This document shows, one piece after another, positions 16,294 through 24,487 of a DNA stretch of 32,063 bases. Under the pieces are notes generated by a model, which saw only the letters and a list, made by a program, of their open reading frames with translations, had not been told where the DNA came from and did not search any database. Within the stretch, counting starts at the first letter, position 1; every line of letters begins with the position of its first letter. The stretch comes from Clostridia bacterium (GTDB lineage Bacteria > Bacillota > Clostridia > Oscillospirales > Acutalibacteraceae), in NCBI GenBank assembly GCA_017517865.1, contig JAFWYB010000062.1, positions 1 to 32,063 on the forward strand. The letters run 5' to 3'. A program made the translations under genes and the position numbers.

Positions 16294-16317
16294 AAATGAA
16301 GCATACCGGATACTTTT

Positions 16318-18105
16318 TCAGTTCTTATACTTTTCTGCCTGGAGATTAAACATATAGGCATAGGTGCCGCCCAGAGCCATAAGCTCCTTATGGGAGCCGC
16401 TTTCGATTATCTCACCGTTTTCCATAACATATATTTTATCTGCATTTACCGTTGTGGAAAGTCTGTGAGAGATAAATATAACGGTTTTGTTTGCCGCTGC
16501 GCTGAGCATAGCCTGATTAAGGTTATATTCGGCTATAGGGTCAAGATTTGCACTCGGCTCGTCAAGAATTACGTAGGGACAGTCCTTGTAAAAAGCTCTT
16601 GCAATAGCAACCTTCTGACTCTCACCGCCCGAAAGCATCTGACCCTCATCGTCAAATTCTCTGAGCAGCTCTGTTTCAACACCGTTTTTCAGCTTTTTAT
16701 CAAAGCCGCTGTGAGAAAGTGCCTGCTCTACCCTTTTACCGTCGTAGCTTTTATCAAGTGCAACGTTTTCACCAACACTGCAGGAAAACAACTGAAAATC
16801 CTGGAAAACAGCCGAGAAGCGGTTACGGTGAGAATCAAGAGTGACCTCTCTTATATCTTCCCCGCCGATATACACGCCGCCCTCAGTGGCATCGTAAAGT
16901 CTGAGAATAAGATTTGTCAGTGTTGTTTTGCCTGCACCGTTATAGCCTACGAGGGCTATTTTTTCATAGGGCTTTACAGTGAGATTTATGTTTTTAAGAG
17001 TAGGCTTATCGTTGCCGGGATAAGTAAAGGAAAGGTTTTCTATTCTGATTTCCTTCGGCTCTGACTTTTCTGCCGTCTTTTGTCCGTCTTTTACCTTGAA
17101 ATCCGCCTTTATGAACTCGCGGTATTTTTCAATCATTTTTCCTCTTTCTGAAAAGACTGCAACCGCCCACACCGTAAGGAAGTTTATTGATATCGCTATT
17201 GAATGAGCTCCGTTGAAGGCAGCGACAAAATCACCGGGGGTTATGCTTTCCTTAACGAGCACGCAGTAGCCCAGATAAAGAGGAAGCACAAACATAAAGC
17301 CCAAAATCTGAATACCTGTTTCCTGCACCATATAAAGTGAGGATATCTTCTTCCAATACTTTTTCTGATTTTTTATAACGTCGTCTGCCGCATCGTTGTA
17401 ACGTTCCATAAGAAGCGGCGCGATGTCGTTCATACGCACCTCCTTGCAATATTCCTGAAGGTAGAAAATACGCTGAAAGTAGTCGCTCCTTCTGTGGAAC
17501 TTTGTGTTGTCGATTCTTCTGCCCATCTGCAAATCGCCGATTTTGCGGCTCAGAGGCAGAAAGCCGCAGATGAAAACAAGTATGATAACAAGACAGACCG
17601 GGTCAATTGTGAGAAGCACACCGCCGACTGTAACAAGGGATATAAAATTACCCACATAGTTTCTCACAAGTCCGAGAAGATTCTGAATGTTGTCTGAGGA
17701 GGACTCGATAGTGAGAATAAAGTTATTGTAGAACTCAGGGTTGTCGTAGCTTTCCTGGTCAAGCTTTTTTGCCTTTTCGTAAAGGCTTCTGTTAAGGTTA
17801 TAGTGTACCTTTTCTTTCTCCACGTTCCAGAAAAACTCTCTGTAAAGCCAAGAAAGAAGTGTACTCAGAACAAGCACTGCCGCTATGACCAGCACAGCAT
17901 AAAAAATACGCTGAAGGTTCTCACCCTCGGAAACGACGTCTATAACGTATTTAACACCTATAACAGAAATAAGCCTTCCGGGAAGTATTGTGAGAATACC
18001 CCATATAAAGTCACCTATAACAAGCAAGGGAGAGGCCTTGAAAATAAGACCGACGAAGAAAATAATATTAGAAAGCATTGAGTGATTTTCTTTTTTATTC
18101 TTCAT
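16318..18105 (-). CDS. ABC exporter half-transporter (second of pair)
   Basis: 595 residues: six predicted helices (about 10-320) then an ATPase. Walker A GYNGAGKT (387-394), Q-loop Q435, signature LSGGE (491-495), Walker B with catalytic E516 and H-switch H547 are all intact. The variant signature and the motif LDEPSANLDPIAEY recur nearly unchanged in the upstream partner, so the two are paralogues and probably a heterodimer. GGAGGTG precedes the ATG, and the reading frame overlaps the previous gene by 11 bp. Half-transporters of this look often export peptides or lipids in Clostridia, but no precursor peptide, maturation enzyme or protease domain is present, so the substrate is open. Confidence 0.88.
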   Translation of the reverse strand: MKNKKENHSMLSNIIFFVGLIFKASPLLVIGDFIWGILTILPGRLISVIGVKYVIDVVSEGENLQRIFYAVLVIAAVLVLSTLLSWLYREFFWNVEKEKVHYNLNRSLYEKAKKLDQESYDNPEFYNNFILTIESSSDNIQNLLGLVRNYVGNFISLVTVGGVLLTIDPVCLVIILVFICGFLPLSRKIGDLQMGRRIDNTKFHRRSDYFQRIFYLQEYCKEVRMNDIAPLLMERYNDAADDVIKNQKKYWKKISSLYMVQETGIQILGFMFVLPLYLGYCVLVKESITPGDFVAAFNGAHSIAISINFLTVWAVAVFSERGKMIEKYREFIKADFKVKDGQKTAEKSEPKEIRIENLSFTYPGNDKPTLKNINLTVKPYEKIALVGYNGAGKTTLTNLILRLYDATEGGVYIGGEDIREVTLDSHRNRFSAVFQDFQLFSCSVGENVALDKSYDGKRVEQALSHSGFDKKLKNGVETELLREFDDEGQMLSGGESQKVAIARAFYKDCPYVILDEPSANLDPIAEYNLNQAMLSAAANKTVIFISHRLSTTVNADKIYVMENGEIIESGSHKELMALGGTYAYMFNLQAEKYKN

Positions 18106-19936
18106 TCCGCTTCACCTCCCCGCCCTGATTATAGCTTGAGGACTGCAGGGTAAACATACGGCAGTATTCGCCGCCTTTTGCCATAAGCTCTGCGTGAGAG
18201 CCCGTTTCAATAAGTTCCCCGCCTCCGATAACTATAATTTTATCGGAAAGCACGGCACTCGAAAGCCTGTGAGATATGTACATTACGGTTTTGCCCCTTG
18301 TAACCTCAATAAGATTCTGATACATATTGTATTCCGCTATGGGGTCAAGAGCGGAAGAGGGCTCGTCAAGAACGGCAAACTGAAAATCCTTTGCAAAAAG
18401 ACGGGCCGTTGAAACCTTCTGGTTTTCACCGCCTGAAAGACCGATACCGTCGCTTTCAAACTCTCTTGTAAGCACTGTGTCGCCGCCCTTTTCCAAAGCC
18501 GAAATTTTATCCCATATACCCACCTGAGCCAGAGCCGCCTGAGCCGCCTGCTTTTCCTCATCGGTACATTCGTGGCACAGCACATTTTCAAAAACGGAAA
18601 CGGCAAAGTTTCTGTAATCCTGAAAAACTGCTCCGTAGCTTGTTCTCAGGCTTTCAAGACTGTATTCCTTTATGTTTCTGCCGTTATACAGTATCTCGCC
18701 CTCGGTTACGTCGTAAAAGCGCAGCATAAGCTTGACTATCGTACTCTTACCCGCACCGTTGACGCCCACGAGAGCAACGGTTTCGCCTTTGTCAATGCGG
18801 AAGGAAAGATTTGTTATGCTGTTTTTGTTTGCTGAGGGATAGCGGAAGGATACGTTTCTGAATTCAAGAGACTCAAACTCACCGCATTCCTCTTTACCGC
18901 TGACCACCTGTGCCTCATAATCAAAAAAGTCCCGCAGATTCTGAAAATAGAAGGCCCCGCGGCTGAGCATTTCAAAGCTTTGGGCAACCTGCATTGCCGC
19001 ATGCTGAACTGCATTTATTGAAGAAAGCACCACCGAAAAGGATGACACAGTCATTTTATCTGTGTATATAAACTGATATCCCGCAAGGGCGTAGGTGCCG
19101 ATTGTGGGTATGAAATCACTGAAAAGTGAGCTCAGACAGCTGTAAAGAAAAAGTCTCACACCGTATCTTTTAAGAATCTCAACATTTGAAGCAATTGCCG
19201 CCGAGAAGCGTTCCATAAGCACTGCAAAAATATTTGAGGTTCTCATATCCTTGGAATAATCCTTAAGGAAAACCGTTCTCTGAACGTAGGCCTTGATACG
19301 GTCGTTGGTCGTCATTTCCTTATCTCTTTTATAAACGAGCTTGCTTTTGAACATTTCAACAGCAAAAACAAGAGCAACGGGCAAAAGGAAAATTATATAG
19401 GCAGGGTCAATAGCGGTAACCGTGCCGATAACGAGTATAAGAGAAATAATTGCCGCACAGATTGAAGCTACGTTAGCACATACGGAATCAAACATACCCC
19501 AGGCAAGAATCTGTGTTGCTCTCTGATATTTGTCGTAAAACTCAGGATCCTCGTAGCAGGAAACATCGAGCTTTACAGCCTTGTCGAAAACCTTATTGTT
19601 CAGCCCCTTAAGAACAGCCTTTGTAGAAACCTGCTTTACATAATTCGCATACCAGTTTATGCCCTTGGTAGCCACTGACAGCACAAGAAAGAGGATAAGA
19701 TTTTTTACAAACTCACTGAAATCTCCCTTTGAGTCTATAATGCCGAGAAGCACCTTGAGAAAAAGAATATTCTGAAGAAAAACAGAAAATATCATATCTG
19801 CGCTCATATTTACAAACAGGCTTATAACAAGCCTTTTATCAGTCTGCCATACAAGCTTAAGCGCATAAAGCACATTTTTTACAACAGGCACCTTCTTGTC
19901 ACGGTCGAAATCTCTGTATCTGCGATATGGTGCCAT
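18095..19936 (-). CDS. ABC exporter half-transporter (first of pair)
   Basis: 613 residues: membrane domain to about 340, then an ATPase with Walker A GVNGAGKS (391-398), signature LSGGE (500-504), Walker B with catalytic E525 and H-switch H556. Unlike the plus-strand exporter of this window, neither subunit of this pair has a degenerate ATP site, so both sites should hydrolyse ATP. The N-terminus is highly charged (MAPYRRYRDFDRDKK) before the first helix. GAGGTG precedes the ATG. It is first in a two-gene operon with its own promoter and an overlapping inverted repeat, but no regulator gene sits beside it. Confidence 0.88.
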   Translation of the reverse strand: MAPYRRYRDFDRDKKVPVVKNVLYALKLVWQTDKRLVISLFVNMSADMIFSVFLQNILFLKVLLGIIDSKGDFSEFVKNLILFLVLSVATKGINWYANYVKQVSTKAVLKGLNNKVFDKAVKLDVSCYEDPEFYDKYQRATQILAWGMFDSVCANVASICAAIISLILVIGTVTAIDPAYIIFLLPVALVFAVEMFKSKLVYKRDKEMTTNDRIKAYVQRTVFLKDYSKDMRTSNIFAVLMERFSAAIASNVEILKRYGVRLFLYSCLSSLFSDFIPTIGTYALAGYQFIYTDKMTVSSFSVVLSSINAVQHAAMQVAQSFEMLSRGAFYFQNLRDFFDYEAQVVSGKEECGEFESLEFRNVSFRYPSANKNSITNLSFRIDKGETVALVGVNGAGKSTIVKLMLRFYDVTEGEILYNGRNIKEYSLESLRTSYGAVFQDYRNFAVSVFENVLCHECTDEEKQAAQAALAQVGIWDKISALEKGGDTVLTREFESDGIGLSGGENQKVSTARLFAKDFQFAVLDEPSSALDPIAEYNMYQNLIEVTRGKTVMYISHRLSSAVLSDKIIVIGGGELIETGSHAELMAKGGEYCRMFTLQSSSYNQGGEVKRNEE

Positions 19937-19979
19937 AGTACCACCTCTTTTTTCTAAAAAGTAAATCTGATTCTTTTAC

Positions 19980-20008
19980 AGTATAGTACAACTGTGCACA
20001 TATTTCAA
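19980..20008 (-). promoter_or_regulatory. Promoter of the second ABC exporter operon
   Basis: Read leftward: TTGAAA at 20003-20008, a 17-bp spacer and TATACT at 19980-19985. Each hexamer matches consensus at five of six. The -35 lies inside a perfect inverted repeat. Confidence 0.7.
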
Positions 20009-20017
20009 GACTTGAAA
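20003..20017. promoter_or_regulatory. Candidate operator over the ABC promoter -35
   Basis: TTTCAAG-A-CTTGAAA is a perfect 7-1-7 inverted repeat whose left arm covers the whole -35 hexamer. Such placement is typical of a repressor site. The protein that would bind is not identifiable here. Confidence 0.5.
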
Positions 20018-20052
20018 TTCAATAATAAATATGATATTATATATACATAGAA

Positions 20053-20089
20053 AAAACGGTCTGTTTACCTTAAAGGAACAGACCGTTTT
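20053..20089 (-). terminator. Terminator of the FN3 protein gene
   Basis: A 13-bp perfect stem (20053-20065 with 20077-20089) with core ACGGTCTGTT is followed, read leftward, by a run of T. It separates the secreted-protein gene ending at 20105 from the exporter operon downstream. Confidence 0.85.
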
Positions 20090-20104
20090 ATGTTTTTTAC
20101 TGCT

Positions 20105-21682
20105 TTATCTGAGCTTTACACTCTTTACAGCGCTCCACTCGCTGAATATTGTCTGACCGTTTACCTTTTTGTAAGCTCTTACCTTAAAGTAAATTGTCTT
20201 GCCGCTTGCTGACGACGAGAATGTCTTTGAGCCTGCAAGCTTATCTGCAGCATAGCTGTTAACCTTTTTGTAGCCGCTTGTTTTCTTGGTTGAATAGTAA
20301 AGCTGATATCCGCTTTCGCCCGAAACATTTGACCACTTGACTGTTGCCTTGCTCTTTGCCGTTGAGGCTACAGACGTAATTGCGGGAGCCTTACATTCTG
20401 TTGCTGTTGCAAACTCAGCCGATGCCGTACCCCAGAGAACTGTTCCGTCTGAAAGCTTGGTGTAGGGCTTGATCTTGAACTTATATTCTGTACCCGCCTT
20501 GAGGTTGGTTGCTTTTCTGTATGTGGTTGTCTTGATTGAAGCAATCTGAACATACTTACCCTTTGAGGGGCTGTACTGATATACTCTGTAACCGGTTGCA
20601 CCGGCGCTTGCTTTCCACGAAAGCTTGATTACACTTGTTGACTGTGTAGCAGAAATATCGGAAGCGGCGGGAGCCTTGGGAAGAATTGTGAAATCGAGCT
20701 CCTTTGTACCGCTGTAATCGCCCTTGAATTCAACGGTAATTACATACTTGCCGGGGTTCTTTCTGCCGTCAGGATATGTAACGGTGTAGTCGGTATCCTT
20801 AACAAGGAGATTGCCCTCTGAATCCTTAACGGTAACGGAGGGGGTTCTTACCTTACCGTTATAGGTGCAGCTTGAGGTGGAAAGAGAGGCAGAGCAGGCA
20901 GAAGCATCAATCTTACAAGGTGCGAAATCATATGAGACATAAGCAACTACACTGCTTTCGTTCAGATGCTCACCGGCATTACCGTTAATGCTTACCGCAA
21001 GATCCGCGTCAGTAATAAATTGGTAGCCGTTGATTGCTCTGAGCCATACGCATACTCTGTATTTATGATCTGCAACAAACTTTTCGTTTTCAGGCATCTG
21101 GGGAGCACTTTCGCCGTCGGTGATATCGTACCACTCGATTGTTGCAATACCCTCTTCGTCTATTTTATAGCATTCGCTGTCAACAACACCTGTGTAGTCG
21201 GGAGTTTTACCGGGAGCGGGAGCATCAATGCCCGTTACTGCAACCTCGCTGACAAGCTTTGACTCAAAGGGCGCATAGTCGATGCGGATCTTCATCTGTT
21301 CATTGCTACCGGTCAGCTCATATACTTCGTGTATTTCTTCATAGTTGTTGGTTACACGTACGTAAAGGTCGCCGCGTACGGTCGTATCGAATACGAAATT
21401 ATTCTGAGTCTCAACCCATATTACAACAGCGTAGCTGTGACCTGCCACGAATTTATCGTAGGCATCCATTTCAAGTCCGGTCTCGTTATCAAACCATTCA
21501 ACGTAAACAACCTCGTAGTCCGGATCGTTATCGGTTATATACCAGTTGGGATAGGCGTTCTCTGTGGGAGGCACAAGGCCGATAAGTTCAACAAGACCGA
21601 TGGTGGATGCACCAAAAGCGACAAAGGGAAGTGCGCTTAAGAGCATAAGTGTGCTTAATAATAAGCATAGTGTTTTTTTCAT
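20105..21682 (-). CDS. Secreted protein with two N-terminal repeats and two fibronectin type III domains
   Basis: 525 residues. A signal peptide (1-24) predicts secretion. Two related regions follow at about 28-140 and 145-255: each has an IEW or VEWFD strand, a KFVA(G/D)H block then Y(A/R)V-x-(I/V)-W, and each ends Y-x-x-AP. Residues 256-335 resemble a bacterial Ig/MBG-like domain (YNGKVRTPSVTV and DYTVTYPDGRKNPGKYVITV). Two fibronectin type III domains lie at about 337-427 and 430-525 (SWKASAGATGYRVYQYS; KWSNVSGESGYQLYYST). No catalytic domain, LPxTG motif or C-terminal helix is seen, so attachment and function are unknown. AGGAGG precedes the ATG. It is monocistronic, with its own terminator, and is plausibly a cell-surface or matrix scaffold protein. 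Confidence 0.85.
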   Translation of the reverse strand: MKKTLCLLLSTLMLLSALPFVAFGASTIGLVELIGLVPPTENAYPNWYITDNDPDYEVVYVEWFDNETGLEMDAYDKFVAGHSYAVVIWVETQNNFVFDTTVRGDLYVRVTNNYEEIHEVYELTGSNEQMKIRIDYAPFESKLVSEVAVTGIDAPAPGKTPDYTGVVDSECYKIDEEGIATIEWYDITDGESAPQMPENEKFVADHKYRVCVWLRAINGYQFITDADLAVSINGNAGEHLNESSVVAYVSYDFAPCKIDASACSASLSTSSCTYNGKVRTPSVTVKDSEGNLLVKDTDYTVTYPDGRKNPGKYVITVEFKGDYSGTKELDFTILPKAPAASDISATQSTSVIKLSWKASAGATGYRVYQYSPSKGKYVQIASIKTTTYRKATNLKAGTEYKFKIKPYTKLSDGTVLWGTASAEFATATECKAPAITSVASTAKSKATVKWSNVSGESGYQLYYSTKKTSGYKKVNSYAADKLAGSKTFSSSASGKTIYFKVRAYKKVNGQTIFSEWSAVKSVKLR

Positions 21683-21767
21683 AAAGTGTTCCTCCTTTAT
21701 TTTTCAGGACTATTATATATATAATAACCCTATTGTAATTTTGATTTTATCACAGCAAACAAAGAAA

Positions 21768-21802
21768 AAAATCACCCTTTTTATCAAAAAAAGGGTGATT
21801 TT
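21768..21802 (-). terminator. Terminator after the LuxR-type gene
   Basis: A 15-bp perfect stem (21768-21782 with 21788-21802) has a five-base loop and core ATCACCC. Read leftward it is followed by T-rich sequence. It lies 8 bp past the stop of the membrane LuxR gene. Confidence 0.85.
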
Positions 21803-21810
21803 ACCTTGTT

Positions 21811-22914
21811 TTATTCCATTTCAGAACTTATTTTTTCAAGAAGCTCCTTTTTTGAAGAAACGCCTGCCTTTGCAAAAATATGAGAGAGATGTGTTTTCAC
21901 CGTATTTTCGGAAACGCACAGCTCATCGGCAACGGCTTTTCTTTTTTGTCCCATAAGAGTCAGCTTTAATACCTCCTCTTCCCTGGAGGTAAGCTTTTCA
22001 TTTCGGCTGATTATTTCGGCAGCTCTTTCAAGCTGCTGTGCAGTGAAAGCAGGCTTTTTATCAATAACTCTTTCCTGTTTTTTATCTGCCTGAGCGGTAA
22101 TTCTTTCAAGATTTCTGTGAAGCTCGTTTTGATCGTTAAGCATTCCGTAAATAAACAGCAGTAAAAGCTCACTGACAATATATGAAACTGAAAGGAACTC
22201 AAAATCCGTATCAACAAGCTGTTCAAGAAACCATATAAGCATATTGAGCAGTACCACAAGAGCAAGCATAGCCGCATATTTATATGAGCCGAGCTTTTTG
22301 CGCATTACGGCATACACTACAAAGCCTGCCATAAGAGCAAAATAAACAACAAGGTAAACAAGAAAAAGTATGTGAAGCTCGCCGTAAACCTTTTCAAGCC
22401 TTGACGTACCGTTTTCAATAACGAGGCTTACCTCTTTATAATAAATATCAAGCCAGCCTCCGCTTGCGGCAAGAAGAAACACAAGGCAGCCGATTACAAC
22501 AGCAGCCGTTACACCGGCTTTACTGAGTTTTATCCTGCACACTCCCGCTATTGACATAAGCATACAAAGAGGCAGAAACACAGAGCCGAGGTATGAAACT
22601 CTGTTTGCCCATAAAGCACCGTCAAGAGTTTGTGCCCCTGAGAGCATATAATAGCCGGTATTTACAATCCAAACCGCAACGAAAAGAAGCATAAGCCACC
22701 TTTCTCTGTTTTTTGCGATATAACGGTACCCAAACGCAAGAAGATAAGAAAGCAAGGCAACCACACCGTAAACCAGGGTGAGATTTATATTATATGCCGT
22801 TGAACTGCCACTTTCAGCCGATGCTCCGAGGCTTATCAAGGCAGCACCGTAAGCGAGAAAAAGAATTGCTGCAGAAAAAACGGTCGGTTTTAAAAGTAAT
22901 CCTTTTTTATTCAT
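21811..22914 (-). CDS. Membrane-embedded LuxR-type transcriptional regulator
   Basis: 367 residues. About seven or eight hydrophobic segments fill residues 10-260, an arrangement like the 7TM sensor region of some histidine kinases. A charged linker (260-305) joins them to a LuxR/GerE helix-turn-helix at about 308-362 (LTSREEEVLKL, ADELCVSENTVKTHLSHIF). No kinase or receiver domain is present, so sensing and DNA binding sit in one membrane protein. The gene begins 2 nt after the phosphoglycerate-mutase-like gene stops and has a weak ribosome binding site, so it probably depends on translational coupling. The ligand and targets are unknown. The fold calls are firm; the one-component membrane mechanism is inferred. 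Confidence 0.85.
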   Translation of the reverse strand: MNKKGLLLKPTVFSAAILFLAYGAALISLGASAESGSSTAYNINLTLVYGVVALLSYLLAFGYRYIAKNRERWLMLLFVAVWIVNTGYYMLSGAQTLDGALWANRVSYLGSVFLPLCMLMSIAGVCRIKLSKAGVTAAVVIGCLVFLLAASGGWLDIYYKEVSLVIENGTSRLEKVYGELHILFLVYLVVYFALMAGFVVYAVMRKKLGSYKYAAMLALVVLLNMLIWFLEQLVDTDFEFLSVSYIVSELLLLFIYGMLNDQNELHRNLERITAQADKKQERVIDKKPAFTAQQLERAAEIISRNEKLTSREEEVLKLTLMGQKRKAVADELCVSENTVKTHLSHIFAKAGVSSKKELLEKISSEME

Positions 22915-22916
22915 TC

Positions 22917-24122
22917 TCAGCCTATAAATCTGCCCATAAGCTCCGAGCCTTTTTCAATAAAGTTGCCCGTAGCCTTTGCAGTTTCCTCGTTGATGGTGTC
23001 AACGCCCTCAACAGGAGTGCTCTTATGATATATCATATAGGGCACTGCGTCTCTTGCATGTGTCTTTGTCACAATGGGCGTCGGGTGGTCGGGAAGAATC
23101 ATTATCTTATAGTCATCGTACTTTTCGAGACCTTCGAGAAGAATTGAAAGTACCTTTTCGTCGATAAGCTCAATGGAACGCACCTTGTTTTCGGGCTCAT
23201 TTCTGTGTCCGCATTCGTCGGGAGCTTCAATATGGATATACACGAAGTCCTTGCCGCCTTCAAGCTCGGCAAGAGCGCACTTTGCCTTGCCCTCAAAGTT
23301 TGTATCAATGTAGCCGGTAGCCCCCTCAACCTCGGGAGTTGACATACCTGCACTTATGCCGATACCCTTAAGAAGATCAACCGCTGAGATAACGCTACCC
23401 TTAAGTCCGTAAAGGCTTTCAAAAGAGGGAAGAATAGGCTTGTTGCCCTCACCCCAGAGCCAGATTGAGTTTGCGGGACGCTTACCCTCGGCAACTCGCT
23501 TAAGGTTTACGGGGTGGTCCTTAAGTACGTCATAGCTCTTTTTCATCATAGCGATAAGCTCTTTCGCATTTTCGCTTTTTGAAAGATAGGGGCCTACCAC
23601 TCTGTCGCTGATGTCGTGAGGAGGTGTCATATCTCCGAGGTCTGTTGTACCCTCACGTACCGTAAGGCAGTGACGGTAGCTGACGCCGCTGTAATAGGTG
23701 TATTTTTCGTTTCCGAAGGCTTCCTGAACAGCCTTTATAAGCTCAGCCGCCTCAGCGGTGCTGATGTCACCTGCTGAGTAGTCCACCATAGTTTTATCCT
23801 CGTATTTTTCCTCGTCTGAAAGAGTGACAACATTACAGCGAAGTGTCACGTCATCGTCACGCAGATTTACTCCGATGCTGACTGCCTCAAGAGGTGAGCG
23901 GCCTGTGTAATATTTAAGAGGGTCAAAGCCCATAACGCTCATATTTGCAACGTCACTGCCGGGCTTGAGTGTGTCGTCAACGGTCTTGACAAGACCCACC
24001 TCACTCTTTTTTGCAAGAGAATCAAAAATAGGCTTATTTGCACACATCATCGGTGTTTTGCCGTCAAGAGCGGGTACGGGGTAATCTGCCATACCGTCGT
24101 AAAGAACAACTACATACTTCAT
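22917..24122 (-). CDS. Cofactor-independent phosphoglycerate mutase family protein (ApgM-like)
   Basis: 401 residues from the ATG at 24122, which has AAAGGA upstream and matches the usual MKYVVVLYDGMADYP start; an in-frame start at 24152 overlaps the promoter -10 region. Alkaline phosphatase superfamily enzyme: D9 in YDGMAD, nucleophile S56 in PGSDVANMSVMG, and metal ligands in APDECGH (D302, H306), LPDHPTP (D345, H346) and THARDAVPY (H355). The archaeal-type family interconverts 2- and 3-phosphoglycerate. A sister group was proposed to be a homoserine kinase from gene context and is similar in sequence. No threonine genes are next to it, and serCA is nearby but separate, so the mutase role is the default. 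It is cotranscribed with the membrane LuxR gene. Confidence 0.87.
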   Translation of the reverse strand: MKYVVVLYDGMADYPVPALDGKTPMMCANKPIFDSLAKKSEVGLVKTVDDTLKPGSDVANMSVMGFDPLKYYTGRSPLEAVSIGVNLRDDDVTLRCNVVTLSDEEKYEDKTMVDYSAGDISTAEAAELIKAVQEAFGNEKYTYYSGVSYRHCLTVREGTTDLGDMTPPHDISDRVVGPYLSKSENAKELIAMMKKSYDVLKDHPVNLKRVAEGKRPANSIWLWGEGNKPILPSFESLYGLKGSVISAVDLLKGIGISAGMSTPEVEGATGYIDTNFEGKAKCALAELEGGKDFVYIHIEAPDECGHRNEPENKVRSIELIDEKVLSILLEGLEKYDDYKIMILPDHPTPIVTKTHARDAVPYMIYHKSTPVEGVDTINEETAKATGNFIEKGSELMGRFIG

Positions 24123-24158
24123 TTTTATATCATCCTTTCGGGTAGTTTTCATATTAAA

Positions 24159-24186
24159 ATTATATCAGTATTTTTTAAGTTGTCAA
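24159..24186 (-). promoter_or_regulatory. Promoter of the mutase-LuxR operon
   Basis: Read leftward: TTGACA at 24181-24186, a 16-bp spacer and TATAAT at 24159-24164. Both hexamers are exact. The leader is about 30 nt. Confidence 0.8.
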
Positions 24187-24321
24187 TAGAATATCATCTC
24201 TGCAGAAAGGTATATATCCCCTTTTTGGTGGCAAACTGATATAAAAAACTTATAAAACCACTTCCGTGTTTTTATATTACCGTCAAATTTTAGTTTACGC
24301 CAACATTTTTTACCAAAACTA

Positions 24322-24350
24322 TTGACTTTTCCGTATTTTTAGTTTAGAAT
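24322..24350 (+). promoter_or_regulatory. Promoter of tRNA-Lys
   Basis: TTGACT at 24322-24327, a 17-bp spacer and TAGAAT at 24345-24350, each one base off consensus. The start would be near 24357, about 12 nt before the mature tRNA. The AT-rich 135 bp to its left (24187-24321) shows nothing else I can name. Confidence 0.75.
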
Positions 24351-24368
24351 ATAGCACGTTGCAAATAT

Positions 24369-24444
24369 GATCCATTAGCTCAGCCGGCAGAGCACTTGAC
24401 TTTTAATCAAGGTGTCCGGAGTTCGAATCTCCGATGGATCACCA
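24369..24444 (+). tRNA. tRNA-Lys (anticodon UUU)
   Basis: A 76-nt cloverleaf with encoded CCA. The acceptor arm GATCCAT pairs with ATGGATC (24434-24440), discriminator A at 24441 and CCA at 24442-24444. The anticodon stem CTTGA/TCAAG holds the seven-base loop CTTTTAA with TTT at 24402-24404. The T arm has CGGAG-TTCGAAT-CTCCG. It is single, with its own promoter and terminator. Confidence 0.97.
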
Positions 24445-24448
24445 AACG

Positions 24449-24481
24449 AAAATCCGTTCACATTATGTGAGCGGATTTTTT
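24449..24481 (+). terminator. Terminator of tRNA-Lys
   Basis: A 14-bp stem (24449-24462 with 24466-24479), with one G-T pair and a three-base loop, runs into six T. It begins 5 nt after the tRNA CCA. Confidence 0.85.
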
Positions 24482-24487
24482 ATTTGT

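Noticed and set aside
16390-17064. Long plus-strand open frame opposite the ABC gene
   Set aside because: It is antisense to a conserved ATPase, has no ribosome binding site and has no recognisable protein features.
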